The notes under the pieces were generated by a model. The model did no database searches, had not been told where the DNA came from, and worked only from the letters and a program-made list of their open reading frames with translations. From NCBI RefSeq assembly GCF_002741985.1, contig NZ_APHW01000030.1, positions 54,335 to 118,334 on the forward strand: a stretch of 64,000 bases of DNA, read 5' to 3'. This DNA comes from Vibrio rotiferianus CAIM 577 = LMG 21460. GTDB lineage: Bacteria; Pseudomonadota; Gammaproteobacteria; Enterobacterales; Vibrionaceae. Position 1 is the stretch's first letter; each line of letters begins with the position of its first letter. The translations under genes and the position numbers were made by a program. Positions 31,544 to 41,051 of this stretch are shown piece after piece.

Positions 31544-32233
31544 ATGGCAAACATTCTTTTGATTGATGACGATACCGAGCTAACCAGCCTACTTAAGGAA
31601 GTGCTGAGCTTCGAAGGTTTTAATGTCAGCGAAGCCAACGATGGAGAAGCAGGACTCGCCGCTGTTCATGATGGGATCGACCTCATCTTACTCGATGTCA
31701 TGATGCCAAAACTCAATGGAATGGAAACCTTAAAGCGCCTGCGTGAAAACTGGGAAACACCCGTGCTAATGCTGACAGCCAAAGGTGAAGAGATAGATCG
31801 TGTGATCGGTTTGGAGCTAGGGGCGGACGACTATCTGCCTAAGCCATTTAGTGACCGCGAATTACTAGCGCGTATTCGTGCCATCTTGCGTCGTACCAGC
31901 AGCACTCAGAAAAGCGGCAAAAACGGCGACTGCATTGAGTACCAAGAAATCAAACTCTACCCAGGTAAACAAGAAGCTTATTGTGAAGAGGTTCTGCTGG
32001 ATTTAACCACCACAGAATTTGCCTTGCTGACTCACTTTGTACAGAACCCAGGACAAGTACTCACTAAAGAAACATTGAGTCTTGACGTACTTGGCAAGCG
32101 CCTCGCGGCCTTTGACCGCGCGATCGATATGCACGTGTCCAATCTACGTAAAAAACTGCCAGATCAAAGCAACGGTAAGCCACGCATTAAAACCCTACGT
32201 GGGCGCGGCTACATGTTGATTGAGGAGGATTAA
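31544..32233 (+). CDS. cpxR: Response regulator CpxR
   Basis: 229 residues, OmpR type. Receiver domain 1-120 with phosphoacceptor Asp51 (LILLDVMMP), switch Lys in DYLPKPF, and a C-terminal winged helix (IDMHVSNLRKKL, LRGRGYML). Activates envelope-stress genes. Stop overlaps the cpxA start by one base (TAATG). Confidence 0.97.
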   Translation: MANILLIDDDTELTSLLKEVLSFEGFNVSEANDGEAGLAAVHDGIDLILLDVMMPKLNGMETLKRLRENWETPVLMLTAKGEEIDRVIGLELGADDYLPKPFSDRELLARIRAILRRTSSTQKSGKNGDCIEYQEIKLYPGKQEAYCEEVLLDLTTTEFALLTHFVQNPGQVLTKETLSLDVLGKRLAAFDRAIDMHVSNLRKKLPDQSNGKPRIKTLRGRGYMLIEED

Positions 32234-33636
32234 TGCGAGCACCACGCTTCAAACTGCCGAAGATAAACAGCTTGTATGGACGCATCTTTGCCATCTTTTG
32301 GTTCACTATGTTTTTGGTTCTGATGGCTGTGCTGTCATTACCCCACCTTGATCCACGGAAAGCACGCGACATTCCAAAAGAGCATTATCAACGTATGCTA
32401 GAAATACGTGACGGCATTGAGAAGAAGTATCGCAATCAAGATAACCTTGGCAAGATTCTCTTTAGTGTTGACGGACAACGAAGAAGCAAACACGATCCGC
32501 GTCCGCGCATCTTCTTTTCAGATCACGAGGGCAATGTACTAAGCACCTCGAGTCACAAAGACTTTAAGCTGCGTGCACTGCAAAACTTTGTCACCAGCAT
32601 TGAAGATCAATCACAGCCGAAGCAAAAACTCTACGGTCGCTACATGATTGCGGGCCCTGTGCCGATCAAAATCGCCAATTCTGACCTACTGATGTACGTC
32701 GGTTTTAAGTGGAACGAGCCACCACCTATCATGCTGCGCCTGTTCGATCACCCATTGCAATTACTCCTCGCCGTCATGTTGGTGAGTACACCGCTATTGC
32801 TATGGTTAGCGTGGGCATTGAGCCAACCAGCTCGACGATTGGAAACCGCGGCACAACGCGTTGCTAAAGGTGAATTTGTCATCGACCCAAATTTGGAAAA
32901 AGGCACCACCGAGTTTCGCCAAGCAGGTACCAGCTTCAACCAAATGGTCGAAGCCGTGAATCAGATGATTTCTGGTCAGCAGCGTTTGCTTTCAGACATC
33001 TCACACGAGTTGCGATCACCTCTGACTCGTTTGCGCATGGCAAGTGCTCTAGCAACTCGTAAGCAAGGTGAAAGCCCTGAACTGACTCGTATTGATACTG
33101 AAGCCCAGCGTTTAGAACAGATGATTGCCGAACTGCTTGAGCTATCACGTATGCAAGTGAACAGTCACATGACACGTGAGACTCAGCCAATTGCCAGCTT
33201 ATGGGAAGAAATCATCAAAGACGCGCAGTTCGAAGCCGAGCAGATGGGTAAAAGCCTCAGCTACTCTGCCTTGCCTGATCGCAGTATCTCGGGGAACCCT
33301 AAATTGTTGATGAGCGCAGTAGAGAACATCATCCGCAATGCGATTTACTACGGTAAAGACGAAGTGAAGATCGACATTCAGGATTCATTCGACACTCTCA
33401 GCATTGTGGTCGATGACAATGGTGAAGGCGTACCAGACGAAGAGCTGGACGCAATTTTCCGCCCGTTCTATCGGGTATCGACCGCGCGCGATCGACATTC
33501 GGGAGGCACTGGCTTAGGCTTAACCATTACCGAAAGTGCTATCCGCCAGCACAGTGGCGTGATTGTCGCGAGTCGTAGTCCGCTCGGTGGTTTACGTGTC
33601 ACCATCACCCTGCCATTGATCAGCGCGGGCAAATAA
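32233..33636 (+). CDS. cpxA: Envelope-stress sensor histidine kinase CpxA
   Basis: 467 residues, inner membrane. TM1 about 15-35, periplasmic sensor about 36-165, TM2 about 172-193, HAMP, dimerisation domain with phosphorylated His258 (DISHELRSPLTRLR), and ATPase domain with N box (ENIIRNAIYYG), DDNGEGVP and GTGLGLTI. Phosphorylates CpxR. Translationally coupled to cpxR. Confidence 0.97.
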   Translation: MRAPRFKLPKINSLYGRIFAIFWFTMFLVLMAVLSLPHLDPRKARDIPKEHYQRMLEIRDGIEKKYRNQDNLGKILFSVDGQRRSKHDPRPRIFFSDHEGNVLSTSSHKDFKLRALQNFVTSIEDQSQPKQKLYGRYMIAGPVPIKIANSDLLMYVGFKWNEPPPIMLRLFDHPLQLLLAVMLVSTPLLLWLAWALSQPARRLETAAQRVAKGEFVIDPNLEKGTTEFRQAGTSFNQMVEAVNQMISGQQRLLSDISHELRSPLTRLRMASALATRKQGESPELTRIDTEAQRLEQMIAELLELSRMQVNSHMTRETQPIASLWEEIIKDAQFEAEQMGKSLSYSALPDRSISGNPKLLMSAVENIIRNAIYYGKDEVKIDIQDSFDTLSIVVDDNGEGVPDEELDAIFRPFYRVSTARDRHSGGTGLGLTITESAIRQHSGVIVASRSPLGGLRVTITLPLISAGK

Positions 33637-33655
33637 CCCCACAAAGATCAAAGTT

Positions 33656-33674
33656 GATAATGATTTTCATTAAC
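33656..33674 (+). promoter_or_regulatory. Fur box upstream of sodA
   Basis: GATAATGATTTTCATTAAC matches 16 of 19 positions of the Fur consensus GATAATGATAATCATTATC. It lies 35 nt before the sodA start. Iron repression of a manganese superoxide dismutase is a known logic. Confidence 0.75.
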
Positions 33675-33680
33675 ATTAAA

Positions 33681-33707
33681 GTAAATCCTCCATAAAGGAG
33701 GATTTAC
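33681..33707 (+). promoter_or_regulatory. Perfect hairpin sequestering the sodA ribosome-binding site
   Basis: GTAAATCCTCC-ATAAA-GGAGGATTTAC: 11 perfect base pairs and a 5-nt loop. The GGAGG of the 3' arm is the Shine-Dalgarno, seven nt before the sodA ATG, and is fully paired with CCTCC. It ends one nt before the start codon. It can act as an RNA switch or thermosensor in the mRNA, or as an operator in DNA. Confidence 0.7.
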
Positions 33708-33708
33708 A

Positions 33709-34317
33709 ATGTCGCACATTTTCCCAGAGCTTCCGTACGAATACGATGCGTTAGAGCCGTACATCGATGCGAAAACCATGGAAGTTCACTACAGCAAACA
33801 TCATAAAACTTATTACGATAAATTCATTGCTGCCACAAAAGGCAGCGCTCTCGAGACCCAAAGCCTCGATGACATCTTCGCTTGCATTTCTCAACACAGC
33901 CCAGCAATTCGCAACAACGGTGGCGGCTATTACAACCACATCATTTACTGGAACTGCATGTCACCAGATGGTGGCGGTGAACCTCAAGGTGCCCTAGCAC
34001 AAGCCATCAACGAAAAGTTTGGCAGCCTCGAGACATTCAAAGACGAGTTTGCACAAGCAGCTATCAATACATTTGGCTCGGGCTTCGCTTGGCTAATCGT
34101 AAAGGATGGGGAGATTCACATTACCTCCACCAGCAACCAAGACAACCCTCTTATGGACGTTGCCGCACAACAAGGTGAGCCTATCCTAGCACTTGATGTA
34201 TGGGAGCACGCTTACTACATCAGCTACCAAAACCGTCGCCCTGATTACATCGACGCATGGTGGAATGTAGTGAACTGGCGCGCGGTAGAAGAGAACTATG
34301 CTCGCGCATTAGGTTAA
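33709..34317 (+). CDS. sodA: Superoxide dismutase, Mn type
   Basis: 202 residues, converts superoxide to peroxide and oxygen in the cytoplasm. Metal ligands: His in VHYSKHHKTYYDKF, His of NHIIYWN, and D/H in DVWEHAYYI. The outer-sphere glutamine comes from STSNQDNP and a Gly from NNGGGYYNH, the pattern of Mn enzymes; Fe enzymes carry Gln in the second place. The YWNC segment is Fe-like, so metal specificity is inferred. No signal peptide. Regulated by a Fur box and an SD-hairpin. Confidence 0.93.
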   Translation: MSHIFPELPYEYDALEPYIDAKTMEVHYSKHHKTYYDKFIAATKGSALETQSLDDIFACISQHSPAIRNNGGGYYNHIIYWNCMSPDGGGEPQGALAQAINEKFGSLETFKDEFAQAAINTFGSGFAWLIVKDGEIHITSTSNQDNPLMDVAAQQGEPILALDVWEHAYYISYQNRRPDYIDAWWNVVNWRAVEENYARALG

Positions 34318-34363
34318 CTCTCTTTCACGAGCGGGCGACAAGGTTCACCGAAATGCCCTCTTC

Positions 34364-34413
34364 TATACCCAGTCATTGTGCTGAATCTCGCTTCTCATGG
34401 TGACTTGGGTATA
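34364..34413. repeat. REP-like imperfect palindrome
   Basis: TATACCCA-GTCA and TGACTTGGGTATA form a 12-bp stem with one bulged base and a 25-nt loop, between sodA and trmL. A short intergenic repeat seems likely, but I see no second full copy in the window. Confidence 0.5.
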
Positions 34414-34450
34414 TACTGCTCGCCTGTTTTGACCAATCTAATTCAATACC

Positions 34451-34930
34451 ATGTTTGATATCGCTCTATACGAACCAGAAATCGCGCCGAACACCGGCAA
34501 CATCATTCGCCTGTGTGCTAACTGTGGTGCGAATCTCCACCTGATTGAACCGCTTGGTTTTGATCTTGAAGAGAAGAAAGTCCGCCGCGCAGGTTTGGAT
34601 TACCATGATTTGGCTCGCGTGACGCGTCATAAAGATTATCAAGCATTCTTGGAGTACTTAGAGAAAGAGAAACAAGGCAACTACCGCCTGTTTGCATGCA
34701 CGACAAAAACCACTGGTCATCACGTGGATGCGAAGTACCAAGAAGGTGACGTGCTGATGTTTGGCCCAGAAACGCGTGGCTTACCAGCAGAAGTGATTGA
34801 AAGCCTACCAATGGAGCAACGTATCCGTATTCCAATGATGCCGGACGCACGCAGCCTAAACCTATCTAACGCCGTTGCTATCATTGCGTTTGAAGCATGG
34901 CGTCAAATGGGTTTTGAAGGCGCAATGTAA
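34451..34930 (+). CDS. trmL: tRNA (cytidine/uridine-34 2'-O)-methyltransferase
   Basis: 159 residues, a minimal SPOUT methylase that modifies the wobble base of two leucine tRNAs. SPOUT motifs: [12 protein letters not shown] (motif 1), [11 protein letters not shown] (motif 2) and [15 protein letters not shown] (motif 3, knot). Same length as E. coli TrmL/YibK. Confidence 0.96.
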   Translation: MFDIALYEPEIAPNTGNIIRLCANCGANLHLIEPLGFDLEEKKVRRAGLDYHDLARVTRHKDYQAFLEYLEKEKQGNYRLFACTTKTTGHHVDAKYQEGDVLMFGPETRGLPAEVIESLPMEQRIRIPMMPDARSLNLSNAVAIIAFEAWRQMGFEGAM

Positions 34931-34951
34931 ACGCACCAAACTACAGATACT

Positions 34952-34977
34952 AAAAAGGGCGCTGTATGCGCCCTTTT
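34952..34977. terminator. Bidirectional terminator trmL / fxsA
   Basis: AAAAAGGGCGC-TGTAT-GCGCCCTTTT between convergent genes. Confidence 0.85.
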
Positions 34978-34996
34978 GTTTTTCTTACTGAGTGAA

Positions 34997-35515
34997 TCAG
35001 TTGAGCTTGTTACGATCATCTTCGTCTTTACGCTCGTACTCACCTTCGAAGGTATTGCCGTTATCCGATTGAGAATCATATGGGTCACGACGGTACGGGT
35101 CTTGCTCGAATGGACCTTGGTTTGAGTAATTGGCGTGGAAGCCACCACCGTTCATGGTCTTCACCACCATCTTACTCATTAAGTATTTTGCAATCGCTGC
35201 TCGTGGTGCTGGCAACAACACTAACATACCTAATGCATCTGTCATGAAGCCCGGTGTTAATAGCAGCACACCAGCGACGGCCAGCATCACACCTTCAAAA
35301 ATCTGCTGAGCTGGAAGCTCACCTTGCTCTAAGCGACCTTGCACTGACATCAACGTCTGGATGCCTTGGCTACGCACCAAAGACGCGCCGACAAATGCCG
35401 TGATCAATACCAAAGCAATCGTAGGCCAGAGACCTAAAAAGCCTCCCACCTGAATAAATAGGCCGATTTCAATGATCGGGACGAAAATAAACGCCAATAA
35501 TAAGATAGGAAACAC
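34997..35515 (-). CDS. fxsA: FxsA-family inner-membrane protein
   Basis: 172 residues with GTG start (AGGAGGG just upstream); the 17 codons before it are untranslated. Hydrophobic helices at about 3-25, 28-48 and 75-110, then a polar, acidic tail of about 55 residues. FxsA overproduction in E. coli relieves F-plasmid exclusion of phage T7; its native role is unknown. Divergent from aspA, as in E. coli. Confidence 0.92.
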   Translation of the reverse strand: MFPILLLAFIFVPIIEIGLFIQVGGFLGLWPTIALVLITAFVGASLVRSQGIQTLMSVQGRLEQGELPAQQIFEGVMLAVAGVLLLTPGFMTDALGMLVLLPAPRAAIAKYLMSKMVVKTMNGGGFHANYSNQGPFEQDPYRRDPYDSQSDNGNTFEGEYERKDEDDRNKLN

Positions 35516-35937
35516 ATGCCCTCCTTTGTTATTTGCAGTGTAAAGGGAAAATGCTGCTAAGCTCAAACGAATCGTTGTAAAAAAGCGTGTTAATACTAAA
35601 GAGAATGCACGGTGTCATCTCCTCGAACAATAAGGTGCCATATACAAAAAAGTGCAACTGAAAAGGGCTAATTTCGAACTCTTAAAATCCAACTTTGTCC
35701 AGCAAATTAGACTACCCATTAAGGGTTATTAATAACTCGTTCATACTTTGCAAAATATTGACGCATCAAAAGCGAAAAAGGTGATCTAGTTACTATTTTT
35801 ATGCGCTAGGTACAGTATTATGTGCCACATAAGTCAGGACGGATTTTCCAGCCAAAAATTCTGATGAATGGATTCTAGATTGCAGAAATGGCTAATAAAT
35901 AACTTTATTATCAGAATTATCATCTAAGGATCCTGTT
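35516..35937. other. 422-nt fxsA / aspA divergent region
   Basis: Non-coding. It contains a perfect 15-nt palindrome TTATGTG-C-CACATAA at 35818-35832 and a CRP-like left half site (GGTGATCTAG at 35780-35789). aspA of enteric bacteria is CRP-activated; neither site is a full CRP match. Confidence 0.45.
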
Positions 35938-37389
35938 ATGGCTACTCTATCTGATGCTCCAAAAACAGCAAACCAAGCCACTCGTATCGAAGAAGATCTA
36001 TTAGGTCAACGTCATGTTCCAGCTGATGCTTACTACGGCATCCACACTCTTCGCGCTATCGAAAACTTCAATATTTCAAGCACTACCATCTCTGACGTAC
36101 CGGAGTTTGTACGCGGTATGGTAATGACGAAGAAAGCTGCTGCATTAGCAAACAAAGAGCTAGGCGCTATTCCAAAAGACGTTGCTAACTACATCCTAGA
36201 AGCGTGTGATTTGATCCTTGAAACAGGTAAGTGCATGGATCAGTTCCCTTCAGACGTATTCCAAGGCGGTGCGGGCACGTCAGTGAACATGAACACCAAC
36301 GAAGTTATCGCGAACGTTGCACTTGAACTGATGGGCAAGGAAAAAGGCCAATATGAGTTCATCAACCCGAACGATCACGTAAACAAGAGCCAATCAACGA
36401 ACTGTGCATACCCAACGGGTTTCCGTATCGCGGTTTACAACAGTGTTCATCAGTTGATGGAAGCGATCGAATACCTAAAAGGTGCATTCGAGCTTAAAGC
36501 ACAAGAATTCAAAGACGTATTGAAGATGGGCCGTACTCAGCTTCAAGATGCGGTTCCTATGACTGTGGGTCAAGAGTTCCACGCATGGGCGGTTACGTTA
36601 AACGAAGAGATTCGTGCCCTAGACTACACATCTAAGCTACTACTAGAAATCAACCTAGGCGCTACTGCAATCGGTACTGGCCTAAACGCGCCAACTGGTT
36701 ACCAAGCGCTAGCAGTAAAACACCTAGCAGAAGTAACAGGTGTTGAAGTGGTTGCCGCAGAAGACCTAATCGAAGCAACCTCTGACTGTGGTGCTTACGT
36801 AATGACGCACGGTGCGCTAAAACGCCTAGCAGTGAAGCTATCGAAGATCTGTAACGACCTTCGTCTACTTTCTTCTGGTCCACGTGCAGGTCTAAACGAG
36901 CTGAACCTACCAGAAATGCAAGCAGGCTCTTCAATTATGCCAGCTAAAGTAAACCCAGTTATCCCAGAAGTAGTGAACCAAGTTTGCTTCAAAGTTCTAG
37001 GTAACGACAACACGGTTTCTTTCGCAGCAGAAGGCGGTCAGCTACAACTTAACGTAATGGAACCGGTTATCGCGCAAAGCGTGTTTGAGTCTATCTCTCT
37101 ACTACACAACGCGTGTGTGAACCTACGTGATAAATGTATCGATGGCATTACTGTGAACAAAGAAGTTTGTGAGAACTACGTTTACAACTCTATCGGTATC
37201 GTAACTTACCTAAACCCATACATCGGTCACCACGAGGGCGATATTGTTGGTAAGATCTGTGCAGAAACAGGTAAGAGTGTACGTGATGTGGTTCTAGAAC
37301 GCGGTTTATTAACTGCTGAAGAGCTAGATGACATCTTATCAGTTGAAAACTTCATGCATCCGACTTATAAAGCGAAACGCTACGAGTAA
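35938..37389 (+). CDS. aspA: Aspartate ammonia-lyase
   Basis: 483 residues, tetramer of the fumarase/aspartase superfamily; converts aspartate to fumarate and ammonia. Signature loop [17 protein letters not shown] at about 327-343, plus [15 protein letters not shown] and [15 protein letters not shown]. The TNCAYPTG pattern separates it from fumarase. With dcuA and frdABCD it forms the aspartate-to-succinate fumarate respiration route. Confidence 0.97.
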   Translation: MATLSDAPKTANQATRIEEDLLGQRHVPADAYYGIHTLRAIENFNISSTTISDVPEFVRGMVMTKKAAALANKELGAIPKDVANYILEACDLILETGKCMDQFPSDVFQGGAGTSVNMNTNEVIANVALELMGKEKGQYEFINPNDHVNKSQSTNCAYPTGFRIAVYNSVHQLMEAIEYLKGAFELKAQEFKDVLKMGRTQLQDAVPMTVGQEFHAWAVTLNEEIRALDYTSKLLLEINLGATAIGTGLNAPTGYQALAVKHLAEVTGVEVVAAEDLIEATSDCGAYVMTHGALKRLAVKLSKICNDLRLLSSGPRAGLNELNLPEMQAGSSIMPAKVNPVIPEVVNQVCFKVLGNDNTVSFAAEGGQLQLNVMEPVIAQSVFESISLLHNACVNLRDKCIDGITVNKEVCENYVYNSIGIVTYLNPYIGHHEGDIVGKICAETGKSVRDVVLERGLLTAEELDDILSVENFMHPTYKAKRYE

Positions 37390-37399
37390 TCGCATGTTT

Positions 37400-37426
37400 A
37401 AGGGGTCCCAAACGGGGCCCTTTTTT
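37400..37426 (+). terminator. Terminator after aspA
   Basis: AAGGG..CCC-AAAC-GGG.CCCTT followed by T6, with a small internal mismatch. Confidence 0.75.
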
Positions 37427-37484
37427 AGGCTTTTATACGGTTAACCACACTTTTATTAAGCTTTTTATTACCGTAAGCCGAACA

Positions 37485-37540
37485 GGTTCTGATTCTCTGA
37501 ACATTTACTCCTGTTCCTGAGTGTTCAAAAAATCAGAATC
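37485..37540. promoter_or_regulatory. 19-bp imperfect inverted repeat upstream of dcuA
   Basis: Arms 37485-37503 (GGTTCTGATTCTCTGAACA) and 37522-37540 match at 16 of 19 positions around an 18-nt loop, ending 26 nt before the dcuA ATG. It is too long for a terminator and has no T-run. An operator or leader-RNA structure is likely. Confidence 0.55.
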
Positions 37541-37566
37541 AATAAAAAACTAAAAGAGGTATCAAT

Positions 37567-38874
37567 ATGGTAATGGTCGAACTATTCGTGGTTCTGCTCT
37601 TCATTTATTTGGGGGCAAGAATTGGTGGTATCGGCATTGGTTTTGCTGGTGGTGCCGGGGTAATTGCGTTGTCTCTCATCCTGGGCGTTCCAACAAGCCA
37701 AGCTTACATACCTGTCGACGTAATCCTGATCATCATGTCTGTAATCACCGCTATCGCAGCAATGCAAGTCGCAGGTGGTTTGGACTGGATGGTACAGGTT
37801 GCAGAAGACTTTTTACGTAAGCATCCCGAACGCATCACTTTCTACGCGCCTATCGTGACATTCCTAATGACACTGATGGCGGGTACTGGTCATACGGCAT
37901 TCTCTACCCTGCCTGTAATTGCAGAAGTAGCGAAAGGTCAAGGCGTTCGTCCTTCTCGTCCACTGTCTATCGCGGTAGTGGCATCGCAAATCGCTATCAC
38001 AGCATCGCCAATCTCAGCGGCAGTGGTGGCTTTCGCGGCAATGCTTCACCCGTTCGGCGTAGACTACCTAACGCTACTAGCGGTATGTATCCCAACAACC
38101 TTCATCGCTTGTATGATCGGTGCATTTGTTGCGAACTTCATGGGCTGTGAACTAAAAGACGATCCTGAATACCAACATCGTCTAGAGAACGGCCTAATCA
38201 AGCTAAGCACAGAATCTAAACGTGAGATCCTACCAACAGCGAAGAAAGCAACGTTCATCTTCCTTGGCGCGATCGCATTCGTAGTGTGTTACGCAGCGGC
38301 AATTTCTGGCTCTGTCGGTCTTATCGAGAACCCAGCGCTTGGTCGTAACGAAGCAATCATGACAGTAATGCTAGCGGCCGCAGCTGCTATCGTAATGAGC
38401 TGTAAAATCGACGCTAGTAAAATCCCAGCAGCGGCAACATTCCGCTCTGGTATGACAGCGTGTGTGTGTGTTCTTGGTGTGGCATGGCTAGGTTCTACAT
38501 TCGTTAACGCGCACGTTGATGGCATCAAGGAAGTCGCAGGTGCACTACTGTCTGACTACCCATGGATGCTAGCACTTGTTCTATTCTTCGCTTCAATGCT
38601 GCTTTACTCGCAAGGTGCAACGACTGTTGCGCTGATGCCAGCAGCACTAGCAATCGGTGTAGCACCACTTACCGCGGTTGCGTCTTTCGCAGCAGTAAGT
38701 GCGCTATTCGTACTACCAACTTACCCAACGCTACTTGCTGCGGTTGAGATGGACGACACGGGCTCGACTCGCATCGGTAAGTACGTATTCAACCACCCGT
38801 TCTTCGTACCAGGTGTAGCAACTATCGCTTCAGCGGTAGCACTTGGCTTCGCATTCGGTGGTCTACTGATCTAG
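37567..38874 (+). CDS. dcuA: Anaerobic C4-dicarboxylate transporter (Dcu family)
   Basis: 435 residues, about ten hydrophobic helices. LGARIGGIGIGFAGG at 16-30 and SQIAITASPISAAVVAF around 139 follow E. coli DcuA more closely than DcuB. Exchanges aspartate or fumarate for succinate across the inner membrane, supplying AspA and fumarate reductase. AGAGGT ribosome site, behind an unusual hairpin. Confidence 0.93.
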   Translation: MVMVELFVVLLFIYLGARIGGIGIGFAGGAGVIALSLILGVPTSQAYIPVDVILIIMSVITAIAAMQVAGGLDWMVQVAEDFLRKHPERITFYAPIVTFLMTLMAGTGHTAFSTLPVIAEVAKGQGVRPSRPLSIAVVASQIAITASPISAAVVAFAAMLHPFGVDYLTLLAVCIPTTFIACMIGAFVANFMGCELKDDPEYQHRLENGLIKLSTESKREILPTAKKATFIFLGAIAFVVCYAAAISGSVGLIENPALGRNEAIMTVMLAAAAAIVMSCKIDASKIPAAATFRSGMTACVCVLGVAWLGSTFVNAHVDGIKEVAGALLSDYPWMLALVLFFASMLLYSQGATTVALMPAALAIGVAPLTAVASFAAVSALFVLPTYPTLLAAVEMDDTGSTRIGKYVFNHPFFVPGVATIASAVALGFAFGGLLI

Positions 38875-38894
38875 TAGAAACAGAGTCTTACTCG

Positions 38895-38916
38895 GGGAGC
38901 TTCGGCTCCCTTTTTT
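38895..38916 (+). terminator. Terminator after dcuA
   Basis: GGGAGC-TTCG-GCTCCC-T6, an extra-stable UUCG tetraloop hairpin. Confidence 0.9.
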
Positions 38917-39035
38917 ATTGCCTGAGGCTCACGTTTTTGCTTAACAAATCTTCACTTCCATGAAACTTATTGGCTAGCCAGCAGGTCTGATTGAGTTACA
39001 CTAACGGCAATTATCTAAGATGAATTGAACCTTTT

Positions 39036-40856
39036 ATGCGTGCATTACTCTCCGTCTTACTCTTAGGGCTTATTACTTTTTCTGCGCCATCCATGGCCTT
39101 ATTTGGTAACGACCAAAACAATGCCTTTGGCAGCAGCAACGATTCTTTTGTGCCTGTCGATCAGGCTTTCCCGTTCAACTACTACCAACAAGACGGCAAA
39201 CTGATGCTCGATTGGCAGGTACGTGATGGCTACTACCTGTATCAAGAACGCTTGTCGGTTGCGGGCGAAAACGTCGCGTTAGGCGACTTACAAATGGAGG
39301 AAGGCACACCGCATAAAGATGAGTTCTTTGGTGACGTGCATATCTACACTCAACCACTGTTTGTTAACGTGCCAATGCATAACTGGCAAGACGGCGCTCG
39401 CGTCGTGGTGCAGTACCAAGGCTGTGCCAAAGCAGGCTTCTGTTACCCACCAGAAACTCGCGTGATTCCTATCAGTGCGTTTACTTCATCGAACTCAGGC
39501 TCAACCACGTCGACGACAGCACCAAAAGCAGAACAAGCAGCAATAGTAACGCCACCAGCGGCGAAATCATCCACGGCAGATACTCCCTCATCGGCACCAG
39601 TAACACAGCAAGATAGCCTTGCAGCCAACCTAGCAGATAACTGGTGGACGCCACTATTGTTCTTAGCACTTGGTGTGGGCTTAGCATTTACGCCATGTGT
39701 ACTGCCGATGTACCCAATCCTGACCAGTATCGTGCTTGGCAGTGGCAAGCTGAGCCAACGCCGCGCACTAGGCTTGTCGTTTGTTTATGTGCAAGGCATG
39801 GCGCTGACTTACACCCTACTCGGTCTTGTGGTGGCGTCTGCGGGCATGCAGTTCCAAGCAGCGATGCAACACCCTTATGTGTTGATTGGTTTGAGTGTGT
39901 TATTCGTGGCGCTGGCACTATCTATGTTTGGTGTATATAACCTGCAGTTGCCAAGCAGTGTGCAGACATGGTTAAACAACCTCAGCAACAAACAACAAGG
40001 TGGTAGCAGCGCAGGCGTGTTCGCCATGGGCGCGATTTCAGGTTTGGTGTGTTCACCATGTACCACGGCACCTCTGTCCGGCGCACTACTTTACGTGGCA
40101 CAAAGTGGTGACTTACTCACCGGTGGTATCGCACTTTACGCACTGGCGATGGGTATGGGCATTCCACTGATTCTTGTTGCTGTATTCGGCAATAAACTGC
40201 TACCGAAAGCAGGTGGTTGGATGGATCGCGTTAAGACCCTATTCGGCTTTGTTCTGCTGGCAGCTCCTATCTTCCTACTTGAGCGCATCATGCCAGAGGT
40301 GTGGGCAACCGCACTATGGTCAGCACTAGGTATCGCGGCTTTTGGTTGGCTATACCACATCAAAAACAGCCTAGAGTTTGGCGGTTGGAAGCAAAGCACA
40401 GTAGGCATCATCGCAGTACTAGGTCTGTTTGCTTCTGCTCAACCGGCGTTGAACTTCTGGTTTGGTGACAACACTACAACGCAAGCTCAGCAAGCAACGG
40501 TGAGCTTTACTCGCATTACTAACGTGGCAGAGCTTGAGGCAGCACTTGCTCAAGCTAAACAAGCAGGCAAACCAGTGATGCTCGACTTCTACGCTGACTG
40601 GTGTGTGGCATGTAAAGAGTTTGAGAAGTACACCTTCCATGACCCAAGTGTCGAAGCTAAGCTGCAAGACTTCGTTCTACTGCAGGCGGACGTGACCAAG
40701 AACCAAGTGAAAGACATCGAGCTGCTTAAACATATGAATGTACTTGGTTTACCAACCATTGAGTTCTGGGATGCTAACGGCGAACATGTTTCAAACGCTC
40801 GTTTAACTGGTTTTATGCAAGCCGAACCTTTCTTAGAGCACATCAACCGATTCTGA
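39036..40856 (+). CDS. dsbD: Thiol:disulfide interchange protein DsbD
   Basis: 606 residues. Signal peptide (1-21), N-terminal periplasmic alpha domain with its redox pair in [11 protein letters not shown], eight-helix beta domain with Cys in [10 protein letters not shown] and [10 protein letters not shown], and a C-terminal thioredoxin domain with C523-V-A-C526. Carries electrons from cytoplasmic thioredoxin to DsbC, DsbG and CcmG. The small cutA gene, found between dcuA and dsbD in E. coli, is not present here (160 nt gap). Confidence 0.97.
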   Translation: MRALLSVLLLGLITFSAPSMALFGNDQNNAFGSSNDSFVPVDQAFPFNYYQQDGKLMLDWQVRDGYYLYQERLSVAGENVALGDLQMEEGTPHKDEFFGDVHIYTQPLFVNVPMHNWQDGARVVVQYQGCAKAGFCYPPETRVIPISAFTSSNSGSTTSTTAPKAEQAAIVTPPAAKSSTADTPSSAPVTQQDSLAANLADNWWTPLLFLALGVGLAFTPCVLPMYPILTSIVLGSGKLSQRRALGLSFVYVQGMALTYTLLGLVVASAGMQFQAAMQHPYVLIGLSVLFVALALSMFGVYNLQLPSSVQTWLNNLSNKQQGGSSAGVFAMGAISGLVCSPCTTAPLSGALLYVAQSGDLLTGGIALYALAMGMGIPLILVAVFGNKLLPKAGGWMDRVKTLFGFVLLAAPIFLLERIMPEVWATALWSALGIAAFGWLYHIKNSLEFGGWKQSTVGIIAVLGLFASAQPALNFWFGDNTTTQAQQATVSFTRITNVAELEAALAQAKQAGKPVMLDFYADWCVACKEFEKYTFHDPSVEAKLQDFVLLQADVTKNQVKDIELLKHMNVLGLPTIEFWDANGEHVSNARLTGFMQAEPFLEHINRF

Positions 40857-40869
40857 TTGTGAATCATTC

Positions 40870-40900
40870 AAACGCCAGTGATTTTTCACTGGCGTTTTTT
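40870..40900 (+). terminator. Terminator after dsbD
   Basis: AAACGCCAGTGA-TTTT-TCACTGGCGTTT plus T-run. Confidence 0.9.
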
Positions 40901-40986
40901 ATTGTCTTAATAAATTCGAGAAACTTGCGTTTATATGCAATTTTTCTAATAAAAGTCGATTTGGTTCAGACTTTTAGTGGATAAAC

Positions 40987-41014
40987 ATTGTCCACATTCT
41001 TAAAGGTGGACAAT
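40987..41014. promoter_or_regulatory. 9-bp perfect palindrome upstream of the LuxR-type regulator
   Basis: ATTGTCCAC-10 nt-GTGGACAAT, 38 nt before the regulator's ATG. Operator-like; also foldable in the mRNA leader. It could be an autoregulatory site. Confidence 0.5.
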
Positions 41015-41051
41015 AATTCCATTAACGAAATAGTCAAAAGTGTTTAACGTC

